Under the pieces are notes generated by a model. The model was given only the letters and a program-made list of their open reading frames with translations. It had not been told where the DNA came from and did not search any database. Position numbers and translations under genes: made by a program. DNA of 64,000 nt, taken from the NCBI RefSeq assembly GCF_016908015.1, contig NZ_JAFBDB010000001.1, positions 62,001 to 126,000 on the forward strand. The letters run 5' to 3'. The DNA is from Clostridium pascui (GTDB taxonomy: Bacteria; Bacillota; Clostridia; Clostridiales; Clostridiaceae). Below are positions 33,548 to 41,829 of this stretch, piece by piece (position 1 is the stretch's first letter; each line of letters opens with the position of its first letter).

Positions 33548-34570
33548 ATGAACTTATTAGCAGAACAAATAAAAAGTGCAGCACTTAGTATGGGATATGA
33601 AAAGTGCGGCATTATTAAAATATCTGATATGTTAGGTTATGAGGAAAAACTTAATGAAAGAATTGAGCGTATTCCAGAAGTGAAGCCATATTACGAGGGA
33701 TTTTATCGTTTTGCTCACTTGCAAGATACATATTCTTGGGCAAAATCAATTGTTATCTGCGTAAGGCAATATGGAAAATATCATATTCCTGAGCACTTGA
33801 AAGGTTCTATTGCTAAGTATTATTTAGTAGATAGTAGAAGGGATGAAAACTCTCAAGATTATCAAGATAGCTTAAAATTTGAAGCGTATATGCAAAAAAT
33901 AGGACTTAAAACAGCTACTGAAAGAAAATTTGGTATTACTGCATTACGATGGGCGGCATTAAAAGCTGGACTTGGATTAGTACGTAAAAATAATTTCTTT
34001 TATACAGAATCCGGTTCATGGGTGTATTTAGAGGCATGGCTTATAGATCAGGAGTTAGAATCTGTTGAAATACCAAGATTGAAGCCATGTCCTGAACACT
34101 GTAATTTATGTATTAAATCCTGTCCAACCTCTTCTTTATCACAGCCCTATACTATGAACCGATCAACTTGTATCTCTTGTCTTACTACATGGGAAGGTTG
34201 GGATTTACCACATGAAAAATTTAATAAGCAGATGGGGAGTTGGATATTCGGGTGTGATATTTGCCAAGATGTTTGTCCCTTTAATAAAAATTCATGGACA
34301 GAAGATGAAGAATTTCCATTTCTTTCTGAGATTAGTCAAATGTTATCCCTTGAGCAAATAATTGAAGCAGATTATGAGTTTTTAGAAAATGTTATACAAC
34401 CAAAACTCTGGTATATCCCACAAGAAAAGGCTTGGCGTTATAAAACAAATGCACTTAATGCAATGCTAAATGCGTACAAACCTGAGTATTTGCCATTCAT
34501 TGAAAAAGCCTGTAATGATAAAAATGAGAATGTGCTAAGTATGGCAAAATGGGTTTTGTCAAAGTTATAA
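33548..34570 (+). CDS. QueG-like double 4Fe-4S cluster protein
   Basis: A 340-residue cytoplasmic iron-sulfur protein. Two cluster motifs are visible: CPEHCNLCIKSCP (near residue 181, C-x3-C-x2-C-x3-CP) with CISC, and FGCDICQDVCPFNKN near residue 238. A C-terminal segment with a HEAT-like helix pair follows. The order resembles epoxyqueuosine reductase QueG, but this group is divergent and often annotated simply as 4Fe-4S double-cluster protein. SD GGAAGGAG precedes ATG 33548. Divergent from LysR. Confidence 0.75.
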   Translation: MNLLAEQIKSAALSMGYEKCGIIKISDMLGYEEKLNERIERIPEVKPYYEGFYRFAHLQDTYSWAKSIVICVRQYGKYHIPEHLKGSIAKYYLVDSRRDENSQDYQDSLKFEAYMQKIGLKTATERKFGITALRWAALKAGLGLVRKNNFFYTESGSWVYLEAWLIDQELESVEIPRLKPCPEHCNLCIKSCPTSSLSQPYTMNRSTCISCLTTWEGWDLPHEKFNKQMGSWIFGCDICQDVCPFNKNSWTEDEEFPFLSEISQMLSLEQIIEADYEFLENVIQPKLWYIPQEKAWRYKTNALNAMLNAYKPEYLPFIEKACNDKNENVLSMAKWVLSKL

Positions 34571-34840
34571 ATACATTAGAAGTTCAAAGAATTTATGTAT
34601 CTCAGGAATGTAAGGGTAAACATATTGGCAAATTGTTAATACAAAATGCTATAGAAATTGCCAAAAGTAATAATCTTAATTACATTTGGTTAGGTGTATG
34701 GGAAAGCAACATTAATGCGATAAAATTTTATGAAAAGCAAGTATTTAAAAAATTTGACACACATATTTTCAAATTGGGTGAAGATGAACAGACAGATAAT
34801 TTAATGAAACTCATATTGTGAAGTTTATCTACAATAAATA
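34568..34840 (+). pseudogene. Duplicated 3' half of the GNAT gene (31007)
   Basis: From 34568 the DNA is about 90% identical to 31274 onward, encoding VSQECKGKHIGKLLIQNAIE through the same C-terminus and stop at 34821. The copy is joined directly to the end of the QueG-like gene. A reading frame from 34549 is an artefact that starts inside that gene in another frame. Without its N-terminal half it is unlikely to be functional. Confidence 0.85.
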
Positions 34841-35046
34841 AGTAACCACTGCCTATAAACCTTCATAAATTATCATGATAGGGTAATTTATGGAGGTATT
34901 TTATGGGGTTCAGCGATAACCAAGACAAAAAGAGAAAAATCAGTGATTTAAGAAGGTATAGTTTTTTATATAATAACTGCATACCTTTCACAGCCTTTAT
35001 TTACTTTTATATGCTCTACTTATATTTGTTTAGCTATATACATTAG
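34836..35046 (+). pseudogene. Internally deleted copy of the alkyl sulfatase 5' end
   Basis: Bases 34836-34987 repeat 259-583 (end of the hydrolase gene, SD and first codons of the alkyl sulfatase gene) with a 168-base deletion between two GATTTAAGAA repeats (371-380 and 539-548 in the original). ATG 34903 opens 47 codons that leave homology at about 34987 and end at TAG 35046. The rest of 35047-35118 has no gene. Confidence 0.85.
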
Positions 35047-35136
35047 ATTGGAATTAAGGTTATAATTAATGTGTGAATTTAGTATATTTAGTATAAATTT
35101 ATAGTTATTGTCTAACAATTGGGAGCAAATGTGTTA

Positions 35137-35349
35137 ATGAAGAAAGTAATGGTATGCTTATTATTTATTGCTATAGGCATAATTTGTTTTTACTTTGCAT
35201 TTCAAGATAACACCAGTGCAACCTTAGGGATATCATTAAAAATAGTTGGTACATTATCTTTCGGTATAGGGTTTTATAAAAGTTGGCGCAATGGAATTCT
35301 TGCATCTATACTGGAATTTGTACTGGATTTATTTTGTTTTTGGCCATAA
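35137..35349 (+). CDS. Small two-helix membrane protein, paralogue of 29202 gene
   Basis: A 70-residue protein, about 75% identical to the one at 29202 (shared CFYFAFQDNT and FYKSWRNGIL) with four extra residues near the C-terminus (LEFVLDLF). GTG 35131 is an alternative start after GGGAG. The flanking hairpin is duplicated too. Whether both copies are expressed is unknown. Confidence 0.6.
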   Translation: MKKVMVCLLFIAIGIICFYFAFQDNTSATLGISLKIVGTLSFGIGFYKSWRNGILASILEFVLDLFCFWP

Positions 35350-35394
35350 CAATTAAGAAAGCATTTAGTATTAAAGTATTCTAAAAAGTAAATT

Positions 35395-35419
35395 AAGGGA
35401 AGTCATAATGGCTTCCCTT
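35395..35419. terminator. Palindromic hairpin AAGGGAAGTCAT type, copy 2
   Basis: AAGGGAAGTCAT paired with ATGGCTTCCCTT (one mismatch) behind the 35137 gene; same element as at 29447. A modest T-run (AAAAGTTTTAT) follows. Confidence 0.65.
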
Positions 35420-35593
35420 AAAAGTTTTATATATTTTCAACGTTACTCTAAAATACGCCAAAGATAAAAAGCCTTTGCATATAATATAAAATAACAATAG
35501 GATATAGTATAAAATATCATAAATTGGATAAATTTAAAGTAATTTTCATCTTAGAAATAATAAAACAAAATACTAGGCAGAGGAGATAATTGA

Positions 35594-36043
35594 ATGATTT
35601 TAAATATAATATTAGGCTTTATAATTCCTTGGATATTTGGAGTAATGCTTTATTTTAAAGATAGGAAAACAGTACTAATTATTGCTCCTTTTTCATCAAT
35701 AATAGCATATATAGTAAATGAGTTTGGCTTTCATCTTAATTTCTGGAGAGTAGTACCTGTAAGTATTAATGGGGATCATACTTCTATATCTGTAAACTTA
35801 GGGTTATATTCTGTATTAGGATGTTATTTGATTCATTATATTTTAAAAGAGCATATGAACTCTTATTCAATTATTCTAATTTTTGCAATAGCTTCTACGA
35901 TGCTAGAATATCTAGGAGTTTTATTTAACTTAGTTATCTATGGAAATGGGTGGAACATAGGGTGGACTTTTTTATCCTATCTTATTCCATATTTATTACT
36001 ATATTTCTACTACTTAAAGCTAAGAGCGATTAAAGTGTTTTAA
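35594..36043 (+). CDS. Multi-pass membrane protein, unknown
   Basis: A 149-residue protein with about five hydrophobic helices, including NIILGFIIPWIFGVMLYF and YLIPYLLLYFYYLKLR. The pattern resembles small uncharacterised clostridial and bacillar membrane proteins. No functional motif. GAGGAG lies upstream of ATG 35594. Probably monocistronic. Confidence 0.6.
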   Translation: MILNIILGFIIPWIFGVMLYFKDRKTVLIIAPFSSIIAYIVNEFGFHLNFWRVVPVSINGDHTSISVNLGLYSVLGCYLIHYILKEHMNSYSIILIFAIASTMLEYLGVLFNLVIYGNGWNIGWTFLSYLIPYLLLYFYYLKLRAIKVF

Positions 36044-36056
36044 TAAATATTTTTAT

Positions 36057-36146
36057 GAACCAGAGGAAGCGTTTATGGCGTTGGAACTTGAAGATAAGAG
36101 CTTTGATGGTATTACAGGAACTGTAGTTTATAGCAATGATTTTTAA
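36057..36146 (+). pseudogene. 3' remnant, unknown soluble gene
   Basis: A start-less frame with EPEEAFMALELEDKSFDGIT ending TAA 36144-36146 has protein-like composition but is only about 30 codons. It overlaps the following small frame. Likely the tail of a lost gene. Confidence 0.3.
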
Positions 36147-36414
36147 TAGATTCTCGAATGATAAGAGAGAGACTTGTCCTAAAGATACAAATACATTGGC
36201 TTTTGTTAATAGAAAATGTAGTTTAATATGGAGTATTTCAGGAGTATGTACATTACTGCTTACTATGATATTTATAATATTAAATAAATCCACTGTTTAT
36301 AATGTAAGCATTAAGTTATTAGAGCTTGAATGCTTAATAATAGTTGCGGTATTTATTACTATAGAATATATTTTAAAAAGAAATTTTTATGGAAAAAGTC
36401 ATGAACAATTTTAG
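36136..36414 (+). CDS. Small membrane protein, possibly truncated
   Basis: A 92-residue frame with two helices (SLIWSISGVCTLLLTMIFII and LECLIIVAVFITIEYIL) and a charged tail. ATG 36136 has no SD, and the segment before the first helix (RETCPKDTNTLAFVNRKCS) looks like the inside of a longer protein. It may be the surviving end of a larger membrane protein. Confidence 0.4.
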   Translation: MIFNRFSNDKRETCPKDTNTLAFVNRKCSLIWSISGVCTLLLTMIFIILNKSTVYNVSIKLLELECLIIVAVFITIEYILKRNFYGKSHEQF

Positions 36415-36442
36415 TTTGTTGTATAACGATAGTAAAAAGGAC

Positions 36443-36465
36443 GTTTTGATTGTATTAACATCAAT
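36443..36465 (+). repeat. Short trace of the 23589/20501 repeat
   Basis: About 20 bases reading TTTTGATTGTATTAA-atcaa match the last codons of the remnant at 20501-20638. A possible relic of another copy. Too short to be sure. Confidence 0.3.
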
Positions 36466-36530
36466 ATTATTCTTTAAGTATGTCGCAAGGGTAGAAAAGG
36501 ACAAATTTATCGTATAGGTTATATTTGTTC

Positions 36531-36582
36531 TTTTATTTTTATAGATTTTTGTAATATAATTAAATTATACCACATTATGGAG
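36531..36582. repeat. 50-bp palindromic upstream block, copy 1
   Basis: Block ending ...CCACATTATGGAG just before the SD of the 36591 gene. It contains the perfect palindrome TATAATTAAATTATA (36555-36569), which puts a TATAAT -10 element on both strands. Copy 2 is at 40667-40716. Confidence 0.6.
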
Positions 36583-36590
36583 GTGATTTA

Positions 36591-37784
36591 ATGAAGAAAC
36601 TTAGAATGCTCACTTTGACACTAATAATGCTTATATTAACTATTTTATCTTACGCTTATGAGAATTTTAATATAGGAGCACCTAAATATAAACAGCCTAG
36701 CATTAATATAAATTCTAGAAAGTTTGGGGAAATAAAAGAAGTAACTTGGTTAAGGAAGCACCCAGGAAACATTCTTTTAATATTATCCAGTAAAGAAGAA
36801 ACGGGCACACCTATGTCCTACTTACATTGTTTAAATATTGATACTGGAGAATCAAAATTATTATATGGATCTCCTTCTCATAAAACTTTAAACAACGTGA
36901 TATTTCATGATGACCCGTTTTCAAGTGATGATATAATTACCACATTTGACAAAGGTATTATTAGAACTAACGTTACCTTAAATGAAAATAAAGAGTTAGA
37001 TTGTTCTTATGATTTGACTACTATAGAAGACTTTGAAAATGCAAACAGCATGGACTTTAAAGGCAGTCTTTTCTTTACAAAACCTGATGATAATTTCATA
37101 TATGTTAAGCAATTTTATAGAGGAGGCCTTTCCTTCTTCAATAATCAAAGTACACCACCAGATTTTACAAAGTATTATAAGAAGCCTTATTGTATAGTTT
37201 GCGACAATAGATTAGACCGATATTTAACTTATACTTCTTTAAAAAAAGATGGAATTCATCTATATTCCATGAACTATGATGGTACTCCAGTTAGTAGATT
37301 AAATAAACCTATTATAAAAAATATTGTTACTGCTAAAGATATAGGGCATTTTAGTGATGGCTATGTTGGAACGAATTTAAGCAGTAGCTCCCAAAATAAT
37401 AAACTAAATATATTTATGATTAGAAGAAATATTGAAAATAAAGGTAGTTCTTTAAAATTAGATGAAATTCCATTTAACTTAGATAGGTTTGGAGCAGTTC
37501 CTTCTATTGATTCAATTACCTTTAATGAAGACTACTCTTTAATCTATGCATCTTATAATGAGAAACATGAAGGACAAATAAAAATTGCCAATTATAACGG
37601 AAGTCCAAAAGTTATTGTAGAGGATAAAAATTTATTTGGCCCAGTTAAAATTAGCCAAAGGTATGAAGAAAATAATAACAGAAAACTTATTTTATACTTC
37701 ACCTATGAAGGTGATAAAATTCATACAAAGATTTGTGATACTAAAGGAAACTTATTTAAGGATATTAGTGAGATGTTATTATAA
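36591..37784 (+). CDS. Secreted or membrane-anchored beta-propeller-like protein
   Basis: A 397-residue protein with an N-terminal signal/anchor helix (KKLRMLTLTLIMLILTILSY) and an otherwise extracytoplasmic, beta-rich domain with repeated phrases such as YLHCLNIDTGESKLLYG and GIHLYSMNYDGTPVSRL. These resemble TolB/WD-type propeller blades. No lipobox is visible. Binding partner unknown. SD GGAGGTG precedes ATG 36591. Confidence 0.6.
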   Translation: MKKLRMLTLTLIMLILTILSYAYENFNIGAPKYKQPSININSRKFGEIKEVTWLRKHPGNILLILSSKEETGTPMSYLHCLNIDTGESKLLYGSPSHKTLNNVIFHDDPFSSDDIITTFDKGIIRTNVTLNENKELDCSYDLTTIEDFENANSMDFKGSLFFTKPDDNFIYVKQFYRGGLSFFNNQSTPPDFTKYYKKPYCIVCDNRLDRYLTYTSLKKDGIHLYSMNYDGTPVSRLNKPIIKNIVTAKDIGHFSDGYVGTNLSSSSQNNKLNIFMIRRNIENKGSSLKLDEIPFNLDRFGAVPSIDSITFNEDYSLIYASYNEKHEGQIKIANYNGSPKVIVEDKNLFGPVKISQRYEENNNRKLILYFTYEGDKIHTKICDTKGNLFKDISEMLL

Positions 37785-37808
37785 AATGACGAATCTAAAT
37801 AAAATGTA

Positions 37809-37856
37809 GATATGAACTATGAAAAATAATATATTGTTCCTGTAAGGAAAGGTGAT
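37809..37856 (+). pseudogene. Fragment of the 30584 gene
   Basis: A stretch reading M-N-Y-E-K-stop-Y-I-V-P-V-R-K-G-D matches the NMRYEKQYIVSVRKDD region of the 30584 gene at about 80% DNA identity, with an in-frame TAA in place of the Gln codon. It is a short decayed copy. The remaining intergenic DNA up to 38063 shows no gene. Confidence 0.6.
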
Positions 37857-38063
37857 ATAGTAGCTATCAATTTGTGATTTAAGCTGCTATTTTTTTGAAC
37901 TTTTTCTATAAGCAACACTATATTATAAACAAATAGGTATTAAAATTATGAGTTTATTTTTACTTAACATGGAATTAACAGGAACATAAAGAATCATTGC
38001 TATAATTTCTATATTATCTAAGTTAGAATGGTAATGGAGTATATTTTTAGGAGGTAGGTTAAA

Positions 38064-39803
38064 ATGAAAGGCGGAAAAGGAATAAGCGTAAGACTATATG
38101 GATTAATAGGATTTATCATGATATTTATACTTATTATCACCAGTTTTTCATGGATGACATTTAAAGATTTTAATGAAAAACACAAAAGCAGGTTACAAAT
38201 AACTGCTGAATATATAAATATGGTTGATGAAACAAGACAAGCTCAAGTTGATTTCAAGAAACAGGTACAGGAATGGAAAAATACCTTGCTAAGAGGACAT
38301 GAGCCTGAAGCTTTCAAGAAATATTACTCTCAGTTTTCAAAGGAAAATGATAATGTTAAGTCACAGCTATTAAAACTTAAGGAAGACATGGCAAAACAAG
38401 GTATGGATACTTCTCCAGTTGATACATTACTTAGCAATCATAAAGAACTATATGATAAATATAGCAAAGCAATTAAAAGCTATGACCCAAATAATATAGA
38501 AAGCTACCGCATAGTAGATGGATTGGTAAAAGGCATTGACAGAAAACCTACTGATGATATGGATTTATTAGTAAAACAAATACAAGATAAAGCGAAGCTA
38601 GAAATGGAAAAAATGATAAAACAATCCGATATTGATGCAAAAAATTTTAATAGAAATCTAATGTATATCTTAATTTTTGGTATCATTTTAATTATTTTCT
38701 TTACTGTTTTGATTATCTCTACATATAAAGGTATTACAAAGTTTATAGAACAATTTAAGATATTAATGGAACAAGCAGAAAATGGGGATCTTATCATTAG
38801 TGGAAAAATATATAAAAAGGATGAATTAGGTGAAGTTACAGAAAGATTTAATAGATTTATTGATAAAATTAGAGATTTAATTTATGAAGCTAAAGATACA
38901 AGCATAACTGTATCAGCATCCTCTAAAGATATAATGAGAGCCTCTGACCAAATTAGTACATCTGCAGAAGAAGTTGCAGGAACCATAGTGAGCATAGCAG
39001 AAAATGCATCAAAACAGGTTGAATTAGCGGAACAAAGTGATAAAGCAGTTCATGGTGTTGTACAAGGATTAAATATCATAACCGAAAATACGGTATATAT
39101 TAGCGAACTTGCAAACAAGGCAATGGAAACTGTAATTAGTGGGACTACAAGCCTAAAAGAGCAAGGTGATAGAATGACTAATACTAAGAAAGTATCGCAA
39201 AATGTAACAGATGTAGTCTCTGACCTATCTACTAAATCCAATGAAATAGGAAAGGTTGTAGAATTTATAAATCAAATTACAGGGCAAATAAATTTATTAT
39301 CATTAAATGCCTCCATAGAAGCAGCCAGAGCAGGTGAGGCTGGTAGGGGCTTTACAGTAGTAGCCAATGAAGTGAAAAAGTTAGCAGAATTATCAAAGGA
39401 ATCTACGCAAAGGATAAGCAGTTTAATAGAAGAAGTACAAGATGATATTGAGAAAGCTGTAGATGAAGTAACTAATGTAAAGGAATCAATAGAAGAACAG
39501 GAAACTTCACTTGAATTAACAGATAATTCATTTAATCTTATACAACATTCTGTTTTTGAAATGGCAAATAAAATAAAAGAAGTTGCCGATGAAACAAAGG
39601 GAATTAGTGAAAATGCAGCATCTGTGGAAAAGTCCATAAAAAATATGGTAACAATGATAGATCAAAATACTTCAGTTACAGAAGAAGTTGCTTCTGTAAC
39701 TGAAGAACAGACAGCTTCTATCGAAGAGGTAGCATCTTCTATGAATCATCTTGCAGAGATGTCAAATAGTTTATGTGAGTCACTAAATAAATTTAAAGTA
39801 TAA
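38064..39803 (+). CDS. Methyl-accepting chemotaxis protein
   Basis: A 579-residue receptor. TM1 (residues 10-32), an extracytoplasmic four-helix-bundle-type sensor (about 33-198), TM2 (about 199-221), HAMP (about 222-275), and the long coiled-coil signalling domain with the conserved tip [20 protein letters not shown] near residues 413-432 that binds CheA/CheW. Glu/Gln pairs for methylation flank it. Ligand unknown. SD GGAGG precedes ATG 38064. No other chemotaxis gene is in the window, and the hairpin at 39837 ends it. Confidence 0.93.
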   Translation: MKGGKGISVRLYGLIGFIMIFILIITSFSWMTFKDFNEKHKSRLQITAEYINMVDETRQAQVDFKKQVQEWKNTLLRGHEPEAFKKYYSQFSKENDNVKSQLLKLKEDMAKQGMDTSPVDTLLSNHKELYDKYSKAIKSYDPNNIESYRIVDGLVKGIDRKPTDDMDLLVKQIQDKAKLEMEKMIKQSDIDAKNFNRNLMYILIFGIILIIFFTVLIISTYKGITKFIEQFKILMEQAENGDLIISGKIYKKDELGEVTERFNRFIDKIRDLIYEAKDTSITVSASSKDIMRASDQISTSAEEVAGTIVSIAENASKQVELAEQSDKAVHGVVQGLNIITENTVYISELANKAMETVISGTTSLKEQGDRMTNTKKVSQNVTDVVSDLSTKSNEIGKVVEFINQITGQINLLSLNASIEAARAGEAGRGFTVVANEVKKLAELSKESTQRISSLIEEVQDDIEKAVDEVTNVKESIEEQETSLELTDNSFNLIQHSVFEMANKIKEVADETKGISENAASVEKSIKNMVTMIDQNTSVTEEVASVTEEQTASIEEVASSMNHLAEMSNSLCESLNKFKV

Positions 39804-39836
39804 TTAATAATATTCAGGGGTTAGCAGGATAACTAA

Positions 39837-39865
39837 AAATGCAGCGTAAAAATTACGCCGCATTT
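39837..39865. terminator. Bidirectional terminator between convergent genes
   Basis: AAATGC-a-GCGTAA (39837-39849) pairs with TTACGC-c-GCATTT (39853-39865). It serves the chemotaxis gene and the convergent minus-strand gene. Confidence 0.75.
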
Positions 39866-39866
39866 C

Positions 39867-40655
39867 TTATATTACATCATATTTGCTTATAAGAGTGTAT
39901 ACTTCTAAAACCGCTCTATTAACTATTGCTCCAAAGTAAGCTAATATGATAATATCAGTTATAACTCCCAGGGTTCCTAAGCTTCCCAGGAGATATACAA
40001 CTATGTTTAATAATGAAAAAATCACTCCATAATAAAATGCCATTTTTATTGTTAATCCTAAATTATTAAATAAAAATGAAATTCCTTTCTTAAAATTATC
40101 ATTTAACCTTCCGCCATCAACAGCGATAGAATATTCCACGTACATAAATATAAAGTTCATAATCGCTAAGAATGCAAATCTTTTATTAACAATTCCCAAA
40201 GCAAAAGGTATAAATTCAATAATATGCAGTATAAAAAACTTATACCAATTTTCATTTCCATTTATAAAAAAATCTCTAATCCCTGGCCTGGATTCCTCTT
40301 TAGCACTTATGACGCTGAAATATCCGCTGCTTATGAAGCTTGTTATCAAAATAAAAGTAATCATAAGAAACACATTAAACAAATTGAATTCGTATATGAT
40401 GCCTCTAAGTCCCCTAATATTATTATATTGAAATAGCGGCGATGGAAAATCTTCTAATAAAAAGCTTACACTTGGAGGGGCTGGTATAATACCTATCTTT
40501 ATTGTAAATAGTTTTGTAATTGGCAAATAATTTGTTTTATAAATAAATTGATATGAAAAGAGCTGTGTCAGATTTAAAAATATAGGAATGCCTATAATCC
40601 AAAGAAATTTATTTATAAATTCTCTACCGCTTCTAAATCTATCTCCTAGCTCCAT
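39867..40655 (-). CDS. Polytopic membrane protein, unknown
   Basis: A 262-residue protein with about six hydrophobic helices and a soluble loop containing AKEESRPGIRDFFINGNENW. Both the topology and SRPGIRDFF-type loop recall DUF4013-like clostridial membrane proteins, though not firmly. ATG 40655 (minus strand) has SD GGAG eight bases upstream; an in-frame ATG at 40751 lacks one. Minus strand TGGTATAAT (40707-40699), an extended -10, lies in the duplicated palindromic block upstream. Confidence 0.55.
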   Translation of the reverse strand: MELGDRFRSGREFINKFLWIIGIPIFLNLTQLFSYQFIYKTNYLPITKLFTIKIGIIPAPPSVSFLLEDFPSPLFQYNNIRGLRGIIYEFNLFNVFLMITFILITSFISSGYFSVISAKEESRPGIRDFFINGNENWYKFFILHIIEFIPFALGIVNKRFAFLAIMNFIFMYVEYSIAVDGGRLNDNFKKGISFLFNNLGLTIKMAFYYGVIFSLLNIVVYLLGSLGTLGVITDIIILAYFGAIVNRAVLEVYTLISKYDVI

Positions 40656-40666
40656 ATGACATCTCC

Positions 40667-40716
40667 TTTTATTTTTATAGTTTTGTAATATAATTAAATT
40701 ATACCACATTATGGAG
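40667..40716. repeat. 50-bp palindromic upstream block, copy 2
   Basis: Nearly identical to 36531-36582 and in the same orientation, but here it lies upstream of a minus-strand gene. It contains TATAATTAAATTATA at 40689-40703. It has become, or always was, the promoter region of the 40655 gene. The interval 40717-40957 holds a small hairpin (CGTATT 40837-40842 with AATACG 40851-40856) and no gene. Confidence 0.6.
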
Positions 40717-40957
40717 ATAAAATGGCATTGTGATAGGGCTAGGAGAAACATTTTCTATATAGAAAGTGTTATGATAATATAAGATTTATAAAAGATTAAT
40801 ATATTACGGAGAATTATGCCTATATGACATGCAGCCCGTATTTGAGTGAGAATACGTGTGAATAAAATAATATCAGATTAATATTGTGTTGATTCAAGTT
40901 TCATATTGTGCTAAAATTCATTTATATTTGCAAATTATAATACTATATAGTTTAGTT

Positions 40958-41043
40958 TTCTAGGGTTCCGCAATTTATCATTGGCAGGTCCGAGAGAAAA
41001 CGCACAGTTTACTGTGTACACGGAAGGATAAAAGCCTGGGAGA
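40958..41043 (+). ncRNA. ykkC-family riboswitch (guanidine-I-like)
   Basis: Conserved blocks of the ykkC aptamer are present in order: CTAGGGTTCCG (40960-40970), GGTCCGAGAG (40987-40996), ACACGG (41018-41023), then GGATAAAAGCCTGGGAGA (41026-41043). The helix GCACAG/CTGTGT lies between. This best fits the guanidine-I class; related subclasses sense ppGpp or PRPP. The 3' strand also forms part of a terminator, so ligand binding should favour read-through into the B3/4-domain operon. Class assignment is by motif, ligand unproven. Confidence 0.85.
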
Positions 41044-41076
41044 TATTTAGTAATATTTCCATGGGCTTTTTTTATT
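41030..41076 (+). terminator. Riboswitch-controlled terminator
   Basis: AAAAGCC (41030-41036), part of the aptamer core, pairs with GGCTTTT (41064-41070), with inner pairing of TGG/CCA around an AT-rich loop, followed by T7. Aptamer folding and this hairpin exclude each other, which implies ligand-dependent antitermination. Confidence 0.8.
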
Positions 41077-41105
41077 TTAAAATTTTTAATACTGGAGGTA
41101 TTTTG

Positions 41106-41813
41106 ATGAAAAAGTTTGTCATTGAAGATTCATTTTGGAGTCTATTTCTTAATGCAAAGATCGGGATTGTTATTTGTTGTGGTATAGATAATTCTATAAA
41201 AGATAAAGATCAATATGCAGAAATGATCTCAGAGGCAGAAAAGGAAGCATTAAAGCATTTACAAAATGAAGAATTTAGTAAAAATGATGTAATAAAAGTA
41301 TGGAGAGAAGCATTCCAAAAATTTAAGACAAAGAAAGGTGCAAGATCATCCATAGAGGCATTACTAAAAAGAGTTCATAATGGAAATCACATAGGAACTA
41401 TTAACCCATTAGTTGATATTTATAATTCTATTTCACTAAGATACGCATTACCCTGCGGTGGGGAGGACATTGATACATTTGCAGGGTGTATAAGATTGAC
41501 TGCGGCTGAGGGAAATGAAGATTTTGTTACATTAGGAACAGATAAAAGTGAACCACCATATGAAGGTGAAATAATATATAAGGATAATGAGGGCGCAATT
41601 TGCAGATGCTGGAACTGGCGTGAATCAGTAAGAACAATGCTTACCGAACACACAACTAATGCTTTTTTATGTATTGAATTAATTGACGAAAGTAGATTAA
41701 TAGAATTTGAGAACGCATTAAAAGAACTATCAAAAATAGTACAAGATAATTTAGGTGGAACAAGTAAGATTTCAATTTTAGATATTAATAATAAAGAAGT
41801 AGTAATAGAGTAA
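41106..41813 (+). CDS. B3/4 (tRNA-editing-like) domain protein
   Basis: A 235-residue cytoplasmic protein matching the stand-alone B3/4 domain of phenylalanyl-tRNA synthetase beta chains: GARSSIEALLKRVHNGNHIG, NPLVDIYNSISLRYALPCGG, and YEGEIIYKDNEGAICRCWNW with T-rich LTEHTTNAFL. Such free-standing domains may edit mischarged tRNA or bind amino acids. ATG 41106 has GGAGG (41094-41098). An ATG at 41061 inside the terminator stem is rejected. First gene after the riboswitch. Confidence 0.85.
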   Translation: MKKFVIEDSFWSLFLNAKIGIVICCGIDNSIKDKDQYAEMISEAEKEALKHLQNEEFSKNDVIKVWREAFQKFKTKKGARSSIEALLKRVHNGNHIGTINPLVDIYNSISLRYALPCGGEDIDTFAGCIRLTAAEGNEDFVTLGTDKSEPPYEGEIIYKDNEGAICRCWNWRESVRTMLTEHTTNAFLCIELIDESRLIEFENALKELSKIVQDNLGGTSKISILDINNKEVVIE

Positions 41814-41829
41814 CTTTGGGAGGATAGGA

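Noticed and set aside
34549-34821. A 90-residue GNAT-like gene
   Set aside because: Its start lies in the QueG-like gene in another frame and only the second half of the GNAT fold is present. It is a duplicated fragment.
40958-41043. ppGpp or PRPP riboswitch subclass
   Set aside because: The motif agrees best with the guanidine-I type as I recall it, and no extra upstream helix or tandem guanine aptamer was seen. Not excluded, since the classes differ subtly.
41061-41105. ATG at 41061 as the start of the B3/4 gene
   Set aside because: It lies within the terminator stem of the riboswitch; the SD GGAGG at 41094 clearly serves ATG 41106.
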